In this document: piece after piece, positions 1 to 9,875 of the stretch
Numbering within the stretch: the stretch's first letter is position 1
Layout: the number at the start of each line of letters is the position of its first letter
Source: Elymus sibiricus
Taxonomy: Eukaryota > Streptophyta > Magnoliopsida > Poales > Poaceae
DNA: 64,000 nt
Assembly (NCBI GenBank): GCA_039707655.1
Contig: CM077665.1
Location: forward strand, 77,749,954 to 77,813,953
Direction: 5' to 3'
Translations under genes and position numbers: made by a program
The notes under the pieces: generated by a model
Told to the model about the DNA's origin: nothing
Seen by the model: only the letters and a program-made list of their open reading frames with translations
Database searches by the model: none

Positions 1-882
1 TTGCATGTCGATGAGTACGGCAACCGGCAGGAGCCATAGGGTTGTCTTTAATTTATTTTCGCCATTCTTGCTTTACTTTATCGCTATGAGTTAGCAATAT
101 TTGTAGAAGCAATAGTTGGCGCGACAACCACATGACGACACGATGATGGAGATCATGGTGTCATGCCGGTGATGATGGAGATCATGCCGGTGCTTTGGAG
201 ATGGAGATCAAAAGCACAAGATGATGATGGCCATATCATGTCATTTATATGATTTGCATGTGATGTTAATCCTTTTATTCATCTTATTTTGCTTAGGACG
301 ACGGTAGCATTATAAGATGACCCCTCACTAAAATTTCAAGATAAAATTGTGTTCTCCCCAAGTGTGCACCGTTGCGAAGGTTCGTCGTTTTGAAGCACCA
401 CGTGATGATCGGGTGTGATAGACTCTACGTTCGCATACAATGGGTGTAAGCCAGATTTACACACGCGGAATACTTGGGTTAAACTTGACGAGCCTAGCAT
501 GTACAGACATGGCCTCGAAACACAGGAGACCAAAAGGTCGAACATGAGTCATATAGTAGATATGATCAACATGGAGATGTTAACCGTTGAAACCACCTCA
601 TCTCACGTGATGATCGGACTTGGGTTGGTGGATTTGGATCATGTCACACTTAGACAACCTGAGGGATGTTGATTTGAGTAGGAGTTCTTTAGTAATATGA
701 TTAATTGAACTCATTATCATGAACACAATCAAAATATCTTTGCAAATTATGTTGTAGCTCGCATTGTAGCTCCCCTATATATTGATACATTCCTAGAGAA
801 AAACTAAGTTGAAAGATGGTAGTAGCAATTATGCGGACTAGGTTCGTGATCTGAGGATTGTCCTCAGTTGCTAGACGGAAGG
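1..882 (+). pseudogene. Decayed Angela/BARE-like Copia element: leader and start of gag
   Basis: This is the left-most visible piece of the oldest element in the window. Its 5' LTR and primer site lie outside. Positions 1-753 align with the untranslated leader of the intact Angela-like copy at 29450-30175, including the stretch CGATGAGTACG near both starts. The gag start corresponds to about 754, but the ATG is lost (it reads GTAGCTCGC where the intact copy has ATGGCTCGC). The piece ends at 882 in GAAGG, the target-site duplication of the element inserted there; gag resumes at 6557. Indels and stops leave no usable frame. Family is by direct comparison with the copy at 27085-35991; host orientation is +. 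Confidence 0.85.
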
Positions 883-1510
883 TGTCAGGGATATACCCCC
901 ACGATATAACCCAGCCGGAAGTATGACCCGGCCAGGACTTGGCGACTCACTGGTGACCCGGTCGAGACTTGGCGGTTCATTGGTAACCCGGCAGGCGGGT
1001 CAGACGAGCGACAAGGCCCAAGGCCCAGCGAGCAAGCCGGCGCAAGGCGGCTCATGGACGGGCTTGGAGGGGAGGCTCACAGAGAAGACCCAAGGAGAGA
1101 AAAGACTCCATCACGAAGGAAACAAGACCCGGATTAGGATTCATGAAAGACTAGTCCTAGTCCTACTCCCAGTAGGACTCTACATGTAAACCTACCCTTT
1201 CCACTTATATAAGGAGGGGTAAGGTGCCCCAAGAGGGACAAGTTAACAAGTTCAAGTCATTAGAGATAGACAGATTAGAGGCTCTCGAGATTAGAGGTAG
1301 CAAGACATCACCCTTGTAACCGAGAGATCATCCTCATCATCAATACACACAAAGCAGGACGTAGGCTTTTACCTCCATCGGAGGGGCCTAACCTGGGTAA
1401 ACTCGCGTCTCTCGATTCCGACCAACCCCTCTCAAGCTACCACATAGTTGCGATGGCCTCACACCTAAGTTCTCTCAACGAGGACATCTTGCCGTGACAA
1501 ATCCATGACA
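883..1510 (+). repeat. 5' LTR of the non-autonomous element
   Basis: Begins TGTCAGGG and ends CATGACA. Nearly identical to 5930-6556, whose start is TGTCGGGG. A TATA-like box lies two thirds of the way in. The apparent open frame 923-1189 exists in both LTR copies; I treat it as LTR sequence, not a gene. Confidence 0.9.
1206..1213 (+). promoter_or_regulatory. TATA box of the 883-6556 element LTR
   Basis: TATATAAG followed by GAGGGG, in the part of the LTR where plant retrotransposon promoters usually lie. It is conserved at 6252-6259 in the 3' LTR. Confidence 0.6.
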
Positions 1511-1530
1511 GTTGGTGCCCACCGTGGGGC
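1511..1530 (+). other. Primer-binding site
   Basis: GTTGGTGCCCACCGTGGGGC directly abuts the LTR end, the position of the tRNA primer site for minus-strand DNA synthesis. I did not identify the tRNA. Confidence 0.65.
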
Positions 1531-1780
1531 GTACGCACGGTGGTGTTGAGTTCTTGGAGGGATCTCTCCCAGGAATCGAGAAGTTCGCAATTTTTTTGGA
1601 TAAAAAAGAGTCGTTGCAAGAGGATTTACATTGTCTCGAAGGCGGGTAGTCAAATCTAATACCCGTCCGAGGTTCAAGAGAAAATTAGGGTTACGATTTG
1701 TTCGTTGCCGCGAGTCGCCGAGATCAACAGAAGCGGTTCCGACGCAGTCAAACATTAGGTGCTTATTCCTTATGATGGAA

Positions 1781-1810
1781 CAAATCCACGACAGTTGGCG
1801 CCCACCGTGG
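1781..1810 (+). repeat. Second copy of the LTR-end/primer-site junction
   Basis: A 30-bp stretch matching 1500-1529 (last LTR bases plus primer site) with few mismatches: CAAATCCACGACA, then GTTGGCGCCCACCGTGG. It lies about 280 bp inside the element. It may be a relic of an earlier insertion or a strand-transfer product. Confidence 0.6.
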
Positions 1811-1899
1811 ATCGTGCTGCTACTGTTACATCCCATCAAACCAACAATAGTACGAAGCATCATGACTTGATCAAATCCAACTACGACCCGGAGGACTCG

Positions 1900-2620
1900 C
1901 CACGAGCCGGATGCTACTTCGCCAGGTCTGCTCCACCGCCGCGGTCAGCCGCAGCGGCTGCGCCTCGCCGACGTGCCTCTACTGCCGGACCTCAAGGCCG
2001 CACTGCCGTTTCCAAGCCGGCCTTCACCTCGCCTCAAGCCGCCTCTCCGCCACTGCGCCTTGCTCCGAGCCAAGTTTGACTCGCTGGCGCGCGTTGAGTC
2101 GGCCTCCGCTGGAGCCGTCGCAGCTGCCGCGTTTGCCGAGTCGCCCTCGCCTTTTTTCGCTAACCTCCGCCGCACCTTGAGTCGCCGCCGCGGGCCAGTA
2201 CCTCCGACTGCCTCCACCTCGCCCCTGCAGCCGTGTCCGGCTCGGTCTCCAGCACCGCTACGGCTTCGTCGTCGTCGTGTCGCTGGTCCTGCCAGCCGGC
2301 CGCCCCCGCTCCCACCGCGCGCATCCTGGCCCGGCAGCCGCAACTGCGCCCCGCCTGCTCGCGCCACGAGCCGCCGCCTCGCCACCTCGCGCAGAGTCGC
2401 CTCGCCGCCTCGCGCTGAGCCGCCTCGCCGTCTCGCGTCGGACGGACCTCGCGCGCTGCGCCTTTGCCTCGCCTCCGGCTGGTTTCGCCGCGCCCGTGGG
2501 CCACATACTTGTGCCACGAGCCGCCGCGGACGTCTCTCCCAACCACGCCGCCTCGCCTCCGGTCGGCTGTCCACACATGGAAGAAGTAGTGGGGGGGCGG
2601 CTGTTCAAAAATAATCACTT
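1900..2620. other. GC-rich low-complexity internal segment
   Basis: Dense CGCCGCC/CTCGCC-type sequence gives long overlapping open frames on both strands (for example about 200 codons each way). None resembles a known domain and all are rich in Arg, Ala, Pro and Ser, as expected from base composition alone. I do not call a gene. Confidence 0.6.
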
Positions 2621-2930
2621 GGTGTGATGGAAAACTGCTCCCGTCAAACAATACTACTAGTACATCAAACACTAGTAGTAGTACTCAGATATTTTATAGA
2701 AGCCCACAGTTCATCTTCCGTTGAAATATACCAGGTGTTATCTATTTCATTTATTTTATTAACACATATTAATTTCTTCGAGAACAGTTACTTTTCCTGC
2801 AATATTTGTACGCAAGATAATTGGCATTAAAACGTGGAGGAAGAGCGTGCACCAGCATCATTCCGCACTGGTGCTTGTCCGTGTCGCCTTACTCAACGGA
2901 CTCGCGCACCGGCTTCCGACGCCACGACTG

Positions 2931-3115
2931 CACCGGCTTACAATGCCGTGGCCGTCTCTCGCGACTGTACCGGTTTACAACGCCGCGGCCGTCTCTCACG
3001 GTTGCACCGGCTTACAATGCCGCGGCCATCTCTCGCGGCCGCACCGGCTTACAACGTCGCGGCCGTCTCTCGCGACCGCGCCGGCTTACTATGCTGCGGC
3101 CGTCTCTCGCGACCG
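2931..3115 (+). repeat. Five tandem 37-bp units
   Basis: Units start at 2931, 2968, 3005, 3042 and 3079, each of the form CACCGGCTTACAAYGCCGCG followed by GCCGTCTCTCGCGACTG-like sequence, with a few substitutions per unit. Because 37 is not a multiple of three, the array rotates the reading frame and opens all three + frames at once. Confidence 0.9.
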
Positions 3116-3637
3116 CGTCATCTGCAAACGCCGCGGCTGACTCCTATGTCTACATCAACACGCCAGGGGCCGCATACACCAGTACGAGCCGCCCAACGGG
3201 CACGCGTAAGTCGCCGCCCGCAGTTTGATCTACATCAACATATTGGTGCAGCGTTCGTCTATACGAGCCGCCCAAACGGACAGGCGCGCAAGTCGCCGCC
3301 GCTACAGTTTGGTTAGCTTCAAACAACCAGCCGGGACGAACCATCGACCGGATTATTGAAACAATTCATACGGGATCATCTATAACCCGCCACGGTCAAC
3401 CTCAACCTTCAGTGGAGACTCTCAAGCCGCCTCTTCGAGACGACTTAAGATTCGGGGGCTACAGACATGGCTCGACACATTTGGTCATTTTCAATGAGAA
3501 CCCCGGGTCATTGCAAGGAAGTTAACTTGGTTCCGGGGGCTATTACATTATTGGCGGAAGATTAAAAGTTGCTTAAGAGGACGAACCACCGTGATGCACC
3601 ATTCAAACATGGGTGCCCTGATTTATTGGATCATCAT

Positions 3638-3986
3638 AAGGTCATTTGGGGGCTTCCAACCCATCGGGTTTAGCTTACACACCCTCTTGATCGGCTCTTC
3701 AGCCAAAACTGCAGCATCAGATGGCGGCTTACAAGATGGCAGCATACAAGATAGGGGCTTGCAAGATGGCGGCTTACATGATGGTGCAACAGTTGATACT
3801 ATCGACAAGGTCATTTGGGGGCTTCCAACCCACCGGGTTTAGCTTACACACCCTCTTGATCGGCTCTTCAGCCACCGTAAGGCCGGGTTGTATACCCAAA
3901 AAAGTTGACTCCGTCAACAAGGTCAATTGGGGGCTTCCAACCCACCAGGTTTAGCTTACACACCCTCTTGATCGGCTCTTCAGCCA
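3638..3986 (+). repeat. Three spaced copies of a 68-bp repeat
   Basis: Copies begin near 3638, 3807 and 3919 with AAGGTCATTTGGGGGCTTCC and end in GATCGGCTCTTCAGCCA. Each contains a TTGGGGGCTT core resembling the element's own polypurine tract. The spacers differ. Confidence 0.85.
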
Positions 3987-4057
3987 CCGCAAGTTGGAGT
4001 TAAACCTGCCTGTATGCTGCTGCTGCTCCGCTAGGTGACCCGCCGAACTCTTATCAG

Positions 4058-4470
4058 TTAATCTCGACTAGAGACCCTGAGCTGTTCAAAATATTTGACA
4101 GTCACTCTCACTAGAGACCCTGTACTGATCAAGGTTAAACCGGCGGATCTTGTCACGTGAGGGCCGGCTTACAGAAAGCGAGGATAAACTTACCCATCTG
4201 CTGCCGACTCTCCGCTATGTGGCTCGTTCGTACTCTTAAACAGTTACTATTTTAAAGACCCTGCACTGTTTAAGGTTCAAACGACGGATTTGTGTCACGT
4301 GAGAGGTAGGTTATGGGCCCTGGGGGCATGACCCGCCGTTTGCTGCGTCTCTCTCTGGTTCGTTGCGCTCTTAACAGTTAATCTCGCCTGGAGACCCTGA
4401 GCCGCTCAAAGGAGTTGACGATCACTCTCACTAGAGACCCTGTACTGGTAAGAGTTCAAGCAGCGAGTCC
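4058..4470 (+). repeat. Diverged repeats with AGAGACCCTG cores
   Basis: Two copies of a module beginning CAGTTAATCTCG and containing two AGAGACCCTG motifs each (near 4058 and 4375), with a more diverged partial copy near 4240. Two of the segments also carry GTCACGTGAG. No open frame of note. Confidence 0.7.
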
Positions 4471-4926
4471 ACCCAGAAGAACTGGCATATGAGTTTTCGA
4501 AAAAGAAAGCAAGAACATACACAAGAGTTGATCTCTTCTGGTTGTGCCTTCAAAGCAAGAACATCATACATTGCATCATACATTGCATCATCATTGCATC
4601 ATCTTACCATGCATCATATATGCATGGGTATCCTGGTCTACATTGCAGGAACCGGTTTTTTCAAGCCGGGTTATATTATTCAAATCTTAAATAGCCAACA
4701 TGGCTGGATTTTTCATTATGGTTGTCATAACCAGCATTGGATGATTGAGGTTTTCAAAGCCCCTTCAGAGTAATGGCTATAATTCCTTCATCCAAGAAAT
4801 ACCAGCTTACAGCAAGGAGCATGGTTCAACATTGATATGCAAGGCTTTCAGCAACATCATCTGGAGAGTGGATAAGATTTTATTCTGCAATGGAAGGAAT
4901 AGTCCCGAGTCGCCGCAGGCATGCAA

Positions 4927-5450
4927 CCCGGCACTTGGGGGCTACATTATTCAAGTCCAGTTTATATCAACTATGCAAGTCCCATGTCACTGCAAGCACA
5001 CACCACGGCACTTGGGTGCTAATGCAAGCTCTTTTTCAAGTCATTACATTGTCAACAGGCCCTGTTATCTCAAGGAGATGAGCCGGCCTTTATATCTTTT
5101 TCTAAGTCCCAGCCCAGTACTTCTTACTGACCCGGCACTTCGGGGCTACACTACTCAGATCAAAATTGCTAAAGTCCCAAGTCACCGTAGGCGAGCGACC
5201 CGGCACTTGGGGGCTACAGTATTCAGCTGTTCAAGCAGATTATAAGGTCCAAATTGAAAGACCCGGCCCATCACACGCTGATGAGCCGGTCCTTGGGGGC
5301 TACACCAGCCGAAGCTTTATAAAGTATAAGACAGTTACAAGTCCCAGGCTGTTGCAGGCAAGACAACCTGGTACTTGGGGGCTACACAATCAAAGATATT
5401 ATTGCAAAGCGCCAAGTCATCATGGATAAACTTGGAGCTTGGGGGCTACA
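4927..5450 (+). repeat. Seven dispersed polypurine-tract-like modules
   Basis: The motif CCCGGCACTTGGGGGCTACA or a close variant occurs at 4927, 5003, 5131, about 5198, about 5288, 5367 and 5431. The core CTTGGGGGCTAC is nearly the same as the purine tract CCTGGGGGCTAA at 5919-5929 that primes plus-strand synthesis. Spacing is irregular (about 60-130 bp). Confidence 0.8.
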
Positions 5451-5929
5451 GGTAATATAGAGATAAAAATAGCAGGACATTTTTAAGCTATCAAATTTTG
5501 AGTGAGCTAGGTCTCATTTCTTCATGGAGCTGAAGCGTTGGAAGACCGGCTCTACATCAGATGGATTTTCATCCCAATATTTTTTCAGCTGGAGTCTAGT
5601 TGTTTGACCCGGCGTCACCAACAATCATGACCCGGCATTATCAAAAGTTCATAACCCGACAGAGTTTATATAAGCAACCCGGCTTCACAAGTTGAAGAGT
5701 ACTGGAGGCCAACTCAATGGCATATGGGTGTTGTATTCCCAATATTTTACTTCAAAGGACACTGACAAGCAAGACGATTGAGAAGACGGCTCGTTCATAT
5801 GAAGAAGAAACCAGGATTTTCAAGGAGCTACTTCATTAAGCCGGCCAGTGGAGCGAGCCGGTCGTTTAACATATTTATTCTTATTTCAGGAGCTTAGCAT
5901 GAATAAATTCAAGCTAACCTGGGGGCTAA

Positions 5930-6556
5930 TGTCGGGGATATACCCCGCGATATAACCCGGCCGGAAGTATGACCCGGCCAGGACTTGGCGACTCACTGGT
6001 GACCCGGTCGAGACTTGGCGGTTCATTGGTAACCCGGCAGGCGGGTCAGACGAGCGACAAGGCCCAAGGCCCAGCGAGCAAGCCGGCGCAAGGCGGCTCA
6101 TGGACGGGCTTGGAGGGGCGGCTCACAGAGAAGACCCAAGGAGAGAAAAGACTCCATCACGAAGGAAACAAGACCCGGATTAGGATTCATGAAAGACTAG
6201 TCCTAGTCCTACTCCCAGTAGGACTCTACATGTAAACCTACCCTTTCCACTTATATAAGGAGGGGTAAGGCGCCCCAAGAGGGACAAGTTAACAAGTTCA
6301 AGTCATTAGAGATAGACAGATTAGAGGCTCTCAAGATTAGAGGTAGCAAGACAGCACCCTTGTAACCGAGAGATCATCCTCATCATCAATACACACAAAG
6401 CAGGACGTAGGCTTTTACCTCCATCGGAGGGGCCGAACCTGGGTAAACTCGCGTCTCTCGATTCCGACCAACCCCTCTCAAGCTACCACATAGTTGCGAT
6501 GGCCTCACACCTAAGTTCTCTCAACGAGGACATCTTGCCGTGACAAATCCACAATA
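5930..6556 (+). repeat. 3' LTR of the non-autonomous element
   Basis: Begins TGTCGGGG after the purine tract GGGGGCTAA and matches 883-1510 throughout. The last bases (CACAATA) differ from the 5' copy (CATGACA). It is followed by the GAAGG duplication. Confidence 0.88.
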
Positions 6557-8215
6557 GAAGGCTTATGTCCTTGATGCGCCGCTCGGTGCGCCACCCCCTC
6601 AAGCGTCGTCTGTGGGTGTTGAGAACATTAGACAGGCACGTTTTTGATGACTACTTGATAGTTCAGTGCGTCATGCTTTACGGCTTAGAATTGAGGCTCC
6701 AAAGACGTTTTGAACGTCATGGATCATATGAGATGTTCCAAGAGCTGAAATTGGGATTTCAGGCTCGTGCCCGTGTTGAGAGGTATGAGACCTCCAACAA
6801 GATCCTTTGCCTACAAGATGAAGGAGAATAGTTCAATCAGTGGGCATGTGCTCAGATTGTCTGGGTGCTACAATCGCTTGAATCAAGTTGGAGTTGATCT
6901 TCCAGATAAGATAATGATTGGCATAGTTCTCCAAGTCACTGCCACCAAGCTACTAAAGCTTCGTGATGAACTATAACATGCCAGGGATGGAGAAGATGAT
7001 CCCTAAGCTATTCGCGATGTTTTACACCGCGAAAGGTAGAAATCAAGAAGGAGCATCAAGTGTTGATGGTAAGACCACTAGTTTCATGAAGGGCAAGGGC
7101 AAGAAGGGAAACTTTCGAGAATGACAAGTCAGTTGTCGCTCCAGTGAAGAAACCCAAGGTTGGACCCAAACCCGAGACTGGGTGCTTTTGTTATGAGGAT
7201 AACGGTCAATGAAGCGGAACTGCCCCAAATACTTGGTAGATAAGAAGGATGGCAACGTCAACAAAAGTATATTTGATATACGTGTTATTGATGTGTACCT
7301 TACTAGTACTCCTAGTAGCACCTGGGTATTAGATACCGGTTCAGTTGCTAATATTGGTAACTCGAAATAAAAGCTACGGAATAAACGGGGACTAGCTAAG
7401 GGCGAGGTGACGATGTGTGTTGGAAGTGTTTCCAAGGTTGATGTGATCACCATCGCACACTCCATTTACCTTTGGGATTAGTGTTGAACCTAAATAAATG
7501 TTATTTGGTGTTGGCGGTGAGCATGAACATGATTAGATCATGTTTATTGCAATACGGTTATTCATTTAAAGTCAGAGAATAATGGTTATTCTATTTACAT
7601 GAATAATACCTTCAATGGTCATGCACCCAATGTGAATGGTTTATTGAAACTCGATCGCAGTGATACACATGTTCATAATATTGATGCCAAAAGATGCAAA
7701 GTTAATAATGATAGTACCACATACTTGTGGCAGTGCCGCTAAGGTCATATTGGTGTAAAGCGCATGAAGAAACTCCATGCTAATGGATCTTTGGACTCAC
7801 TCGATTTCGAATCGGTTGAGACATGTGGACCATGCCTCATAGGCAAGATGACTAAGACCCCGTTTTCTGATATGATGGAGCGGGCAAGTGACTTATTGGA
7901 AATAATACATATTGATGTATGCGGTCCAAATGAGTGTTGAAGCGTGCGGTGGATATCGTTATTTTCTTAACTTCACTAATGATTTGAGTAGATATGGGTA
8001 TATTTACTTAATGAAACACAAGTCTGAAACGTTTGAAAAGTTCAAGCAATTTCAGAGTGAAGTTGAAGATCATCGTGACAAGAAGATGAAATGTCTACGA
8101 TATGATTGTGGAGGTGAACATCTGAGTTACAAGTTTGGTATGCAACTTAAGACAATGTGGAAGTTGTTTCAGAACTCACGCCACTTGGAACACCATAGTG
8201 TGATGGTGTGTCCGT
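6557..8215 (+). pseudogene. Decayed Angela/BARE-like Copia: gag, protease, first half of integrase
   Basis: Continues the base-layer element after the 883-6556 insertion. The capsid region (6565-6831, containing RRFERHGSYEMFQEL) matches the intact copy's gag. A broken zinc-knuckle stretch follows near 7185 and a protease remnant near 7330. The pre-integrase region (GHIGVKRMKKLHA) is near 7745, and the start of the integrase core (YRYFLNFTNDLSRYGYIYL) is near 7950. Many frameshifts and stops make it non-functional. It ends in TCCGT at 8211-8215, the target site of the Gypsy element; the integrase continues at 18773. Identity is by alignment with 30176-32000. Confidence 0.88.
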
Positions 8216-8685
8216 TGAGGGAGTCCGGGATTATGGGGTCCTCGGACTACCGGCCTATTCCTCATGGGTCGGACTCGTGGGCCACTCGTTGGAGGATCGG
8301 ACTGACCGAATACCCCGTGACCAGGGGGAAACCTCAGGAGCCGTGGCGTGCCCTTCAAGCTTAAGATGATAGAATAGGCATGTTTATTCCTTCGATAAGC
8401 AACCGACTATGTGTAACCCTAGGGACCCCTGGTATCTATATAAGCCAGAGGGTTTAGTTCGTAGAGCCAGGTGAACTCATCTAGGGTTTAGCTACTTGAT
8501 CTCGAGGTAGATCGACTCTGTAATCTTCATACACATCAATACAACCAAGCAGGACGTAGGGTTTTACCTCCATAGGAGGGCCTGAACCTGGGTAAACATC
8601 GTCTCCTTCGTCCCCTGTTACCCATCAATCCTAAACTCACAGCTCGGGACCCCCTACTCGAGATCCGCCGGTTTTGACACCAACA
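8216..8685 (+). repeat. 5' LTR of the Tat Gypsy element
   Basis: Begins TGAGGGAGTCCGGG and ends GACACCAACA. It matches 18304-18772 apart from about a dozen substitutions and a small indel. Confidence 0.92.
8437..8444 (+). promoter_or_regulatory. TATA box of the Tat Gypsy LTR
   Basis: TATATAAG, conserved at 18524-18531 in the 3' LTR, placed mid-LTR as expected for the genomic RNA promoter. Confidence 0.6.
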
Positions 8686-8704
8686 TTGGTGCTTTCATTG
8701 AGAG
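8686..8704 (+). other. Primer-binding site
   Basis: TTGGTGCTTTCATTGAGAG begins immediately after the LTR. This is positional evidence; the tRNA was not identified. Confidence 0.55.
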
Positions 8705-8948
8705 TTCTGCTGTGGGATCGCAAGAGGAATCGATGGCTCGCCTTATCATCAACGATGAAGTCTATAGCAAGGACGTTTTCGTTCCTGGTCAGATTTTCGC
8801 GTTCGGTAGCATCGCATCGCATGCCGATCCGGCCGGCCATCTTGGCCAGGTCGGAAGTTTCATCCCCGGTCAGGAAGTCAGATTCGGGAACCTTGAGTCC
8901 GTGGCCGACTCCTGAGGAGATCTCGTTTTAACGAAGCTCTCAGCTCTC

Positions 8949-9680
8949 ATGGAGGAGCCCGCGGGCCCCGACACCTTAACGCCGGAGGCAGCAGGTCCCA
9001 CCGCTGAGGTGGCCTCCATCCCTGGGTCGGCCATAACGCCCAACCCAGCTGATGTGCCCGGATCTGCCGCGGCCGAATACAACCCGGGCACGTCGTCGAG
9101 CGACCCTGGGACAACAGCGCTGCGGATCGACCCCATGCGCTCCAGCGACATGGACCCCGCTGACATCTCATCATTAAACAAGTTACTTGGTCGGATTCAA
9201 ACCATGGGCGTGACTAACGGCCAAACCTCAGTCTACGACCGGATCGGGTTTAAACCAGATGATAGGGAGATTCATACCCCACCGATCACTCACTTAGTCG
9301 CCACCGTCGAGTGTCCGGCCGGAGGCTCGTCCTCTCAACTACCGAAATTAAAAATGGTTTACATCCCGGTTTCTGACCATCAGGATCTCTCCCACAAACC
9401 GGAATCCGGAACCCACACCGGAAATAGTTCGGGATCGGCCGCCGATCTAGCGCGCGACCTAGAACCCACGCAGAGGGGTCCTGTTGATAATATGGACTCC
9501 GAACCAGCCACGCCGGATCCCGCGATGACACGGGAGGCAAACGCCGTGATCCCGGACTCACATCCTGGCGAGAAACTAAAATTTTCCCCGCCCACCACCC
9601 AAGTCGAGCACTCCTCAAGCGGCGCAGGAGATCCCAAGTTATCGGGCTTATGGGAAGTTAAACAACAGCCAGGGGAATAA
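8949..9680 (+). CDS. gag: gag-like ORF of the Tat Gypsy element (probably truncated)
   Basis: A 243-residue open frame starting MEEPAGPDTLTPEAAG. It is acidic and rich in Pro, Ser and Thr, and it lies where the structural gag protein should be. I see no zinc knuckle in it. Directly after its stop, another frame (about 9681-9872) reads a capsid-like stretch (ATFRHNCHNEGILNALARRH), so the original gag was probably longer and is broken here by indels. Role (forming the particle around element RNA) is inferred from position. The leader 8686-8948 upstream is non-coding. Confidence 0.6.
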   Translation: MEEPAGPDTLTPEAAGPTAEVASIPGSAITPNPADVPGSAAAEYNPGTSSSDPGTTALRIDPMRSSDMDPADISSLNKLLGRIQTMGVTNGQTSVYDRIGFKPDDREIHTPPITHLVATVECPAGGSSSQLPKLKMVYIPVSDHQDLSHKPESGTHTGNSSGSAADLARDLEPTQRGPVDNMDSEPATPDPAMTREANAVIPDSHPGEKLKFSPPTTQVEHSSSGAGDPKLSGLWEVKQQPGE

Positions 9681-9875
9681 GTCCATCATTTTTGGGCTAG
9701 ACTCCTCCTTATTAAAGACAGAGTACCAGACTCTAGTGGCCAGGAGATAATAGCAACCTTCAGGCACAATTGCCACAATGAAGGAATCCTCAATGCCCTA
9801 GCCCGTCGTCACATTCATGACTTCACCGAGCTATCGGACCTGGTACAAAAATATTGCGCCATGGAAAGCACCTAG

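Larger units (their letters stand above)
883..6556 (+). mobile_element. Non-autonomous Gypsy-like LTR retrotransposon (large, no gag/pol seen)
   Basis: A complete element of about 5.7 kb with LTRs of 628 and 627 bp (883-1510, 5930-6556), a primer-binding-like site just after the 5' LTR, a purine tract (CCTGGGGGCTAA) before the 3' LTR, and a 5-bp duplication GAAGG at 878-882 and 6557-6561. The 4.4-kb inside has no protease, RT, RNase H or integrase motif in any frame. It is built of GC-rich sequence and tandem repeats. It must have depended on another element's enzymes (inference). The LTR and primer-site style suggests the Gypsy superfamily; I cannot name the family. Hand comparison of the LTRs shows roughly a dozen differences, several at the extreme 3' end. 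Confidence 0.85.

Noticed and set aside
923..1189. 88-codon open frame repeated at 5969-6235
   Set aside because: Both copies are LTR sequence; the repetition reflects LTR identity, not selection on a protein.
1900..2620. Long overlapping open frames on both strands (up to about 210 codons)
   Set aside because: They follow from GC-rich CGCCGCC-type sequence, overlap each other on both strands, and show no domain.
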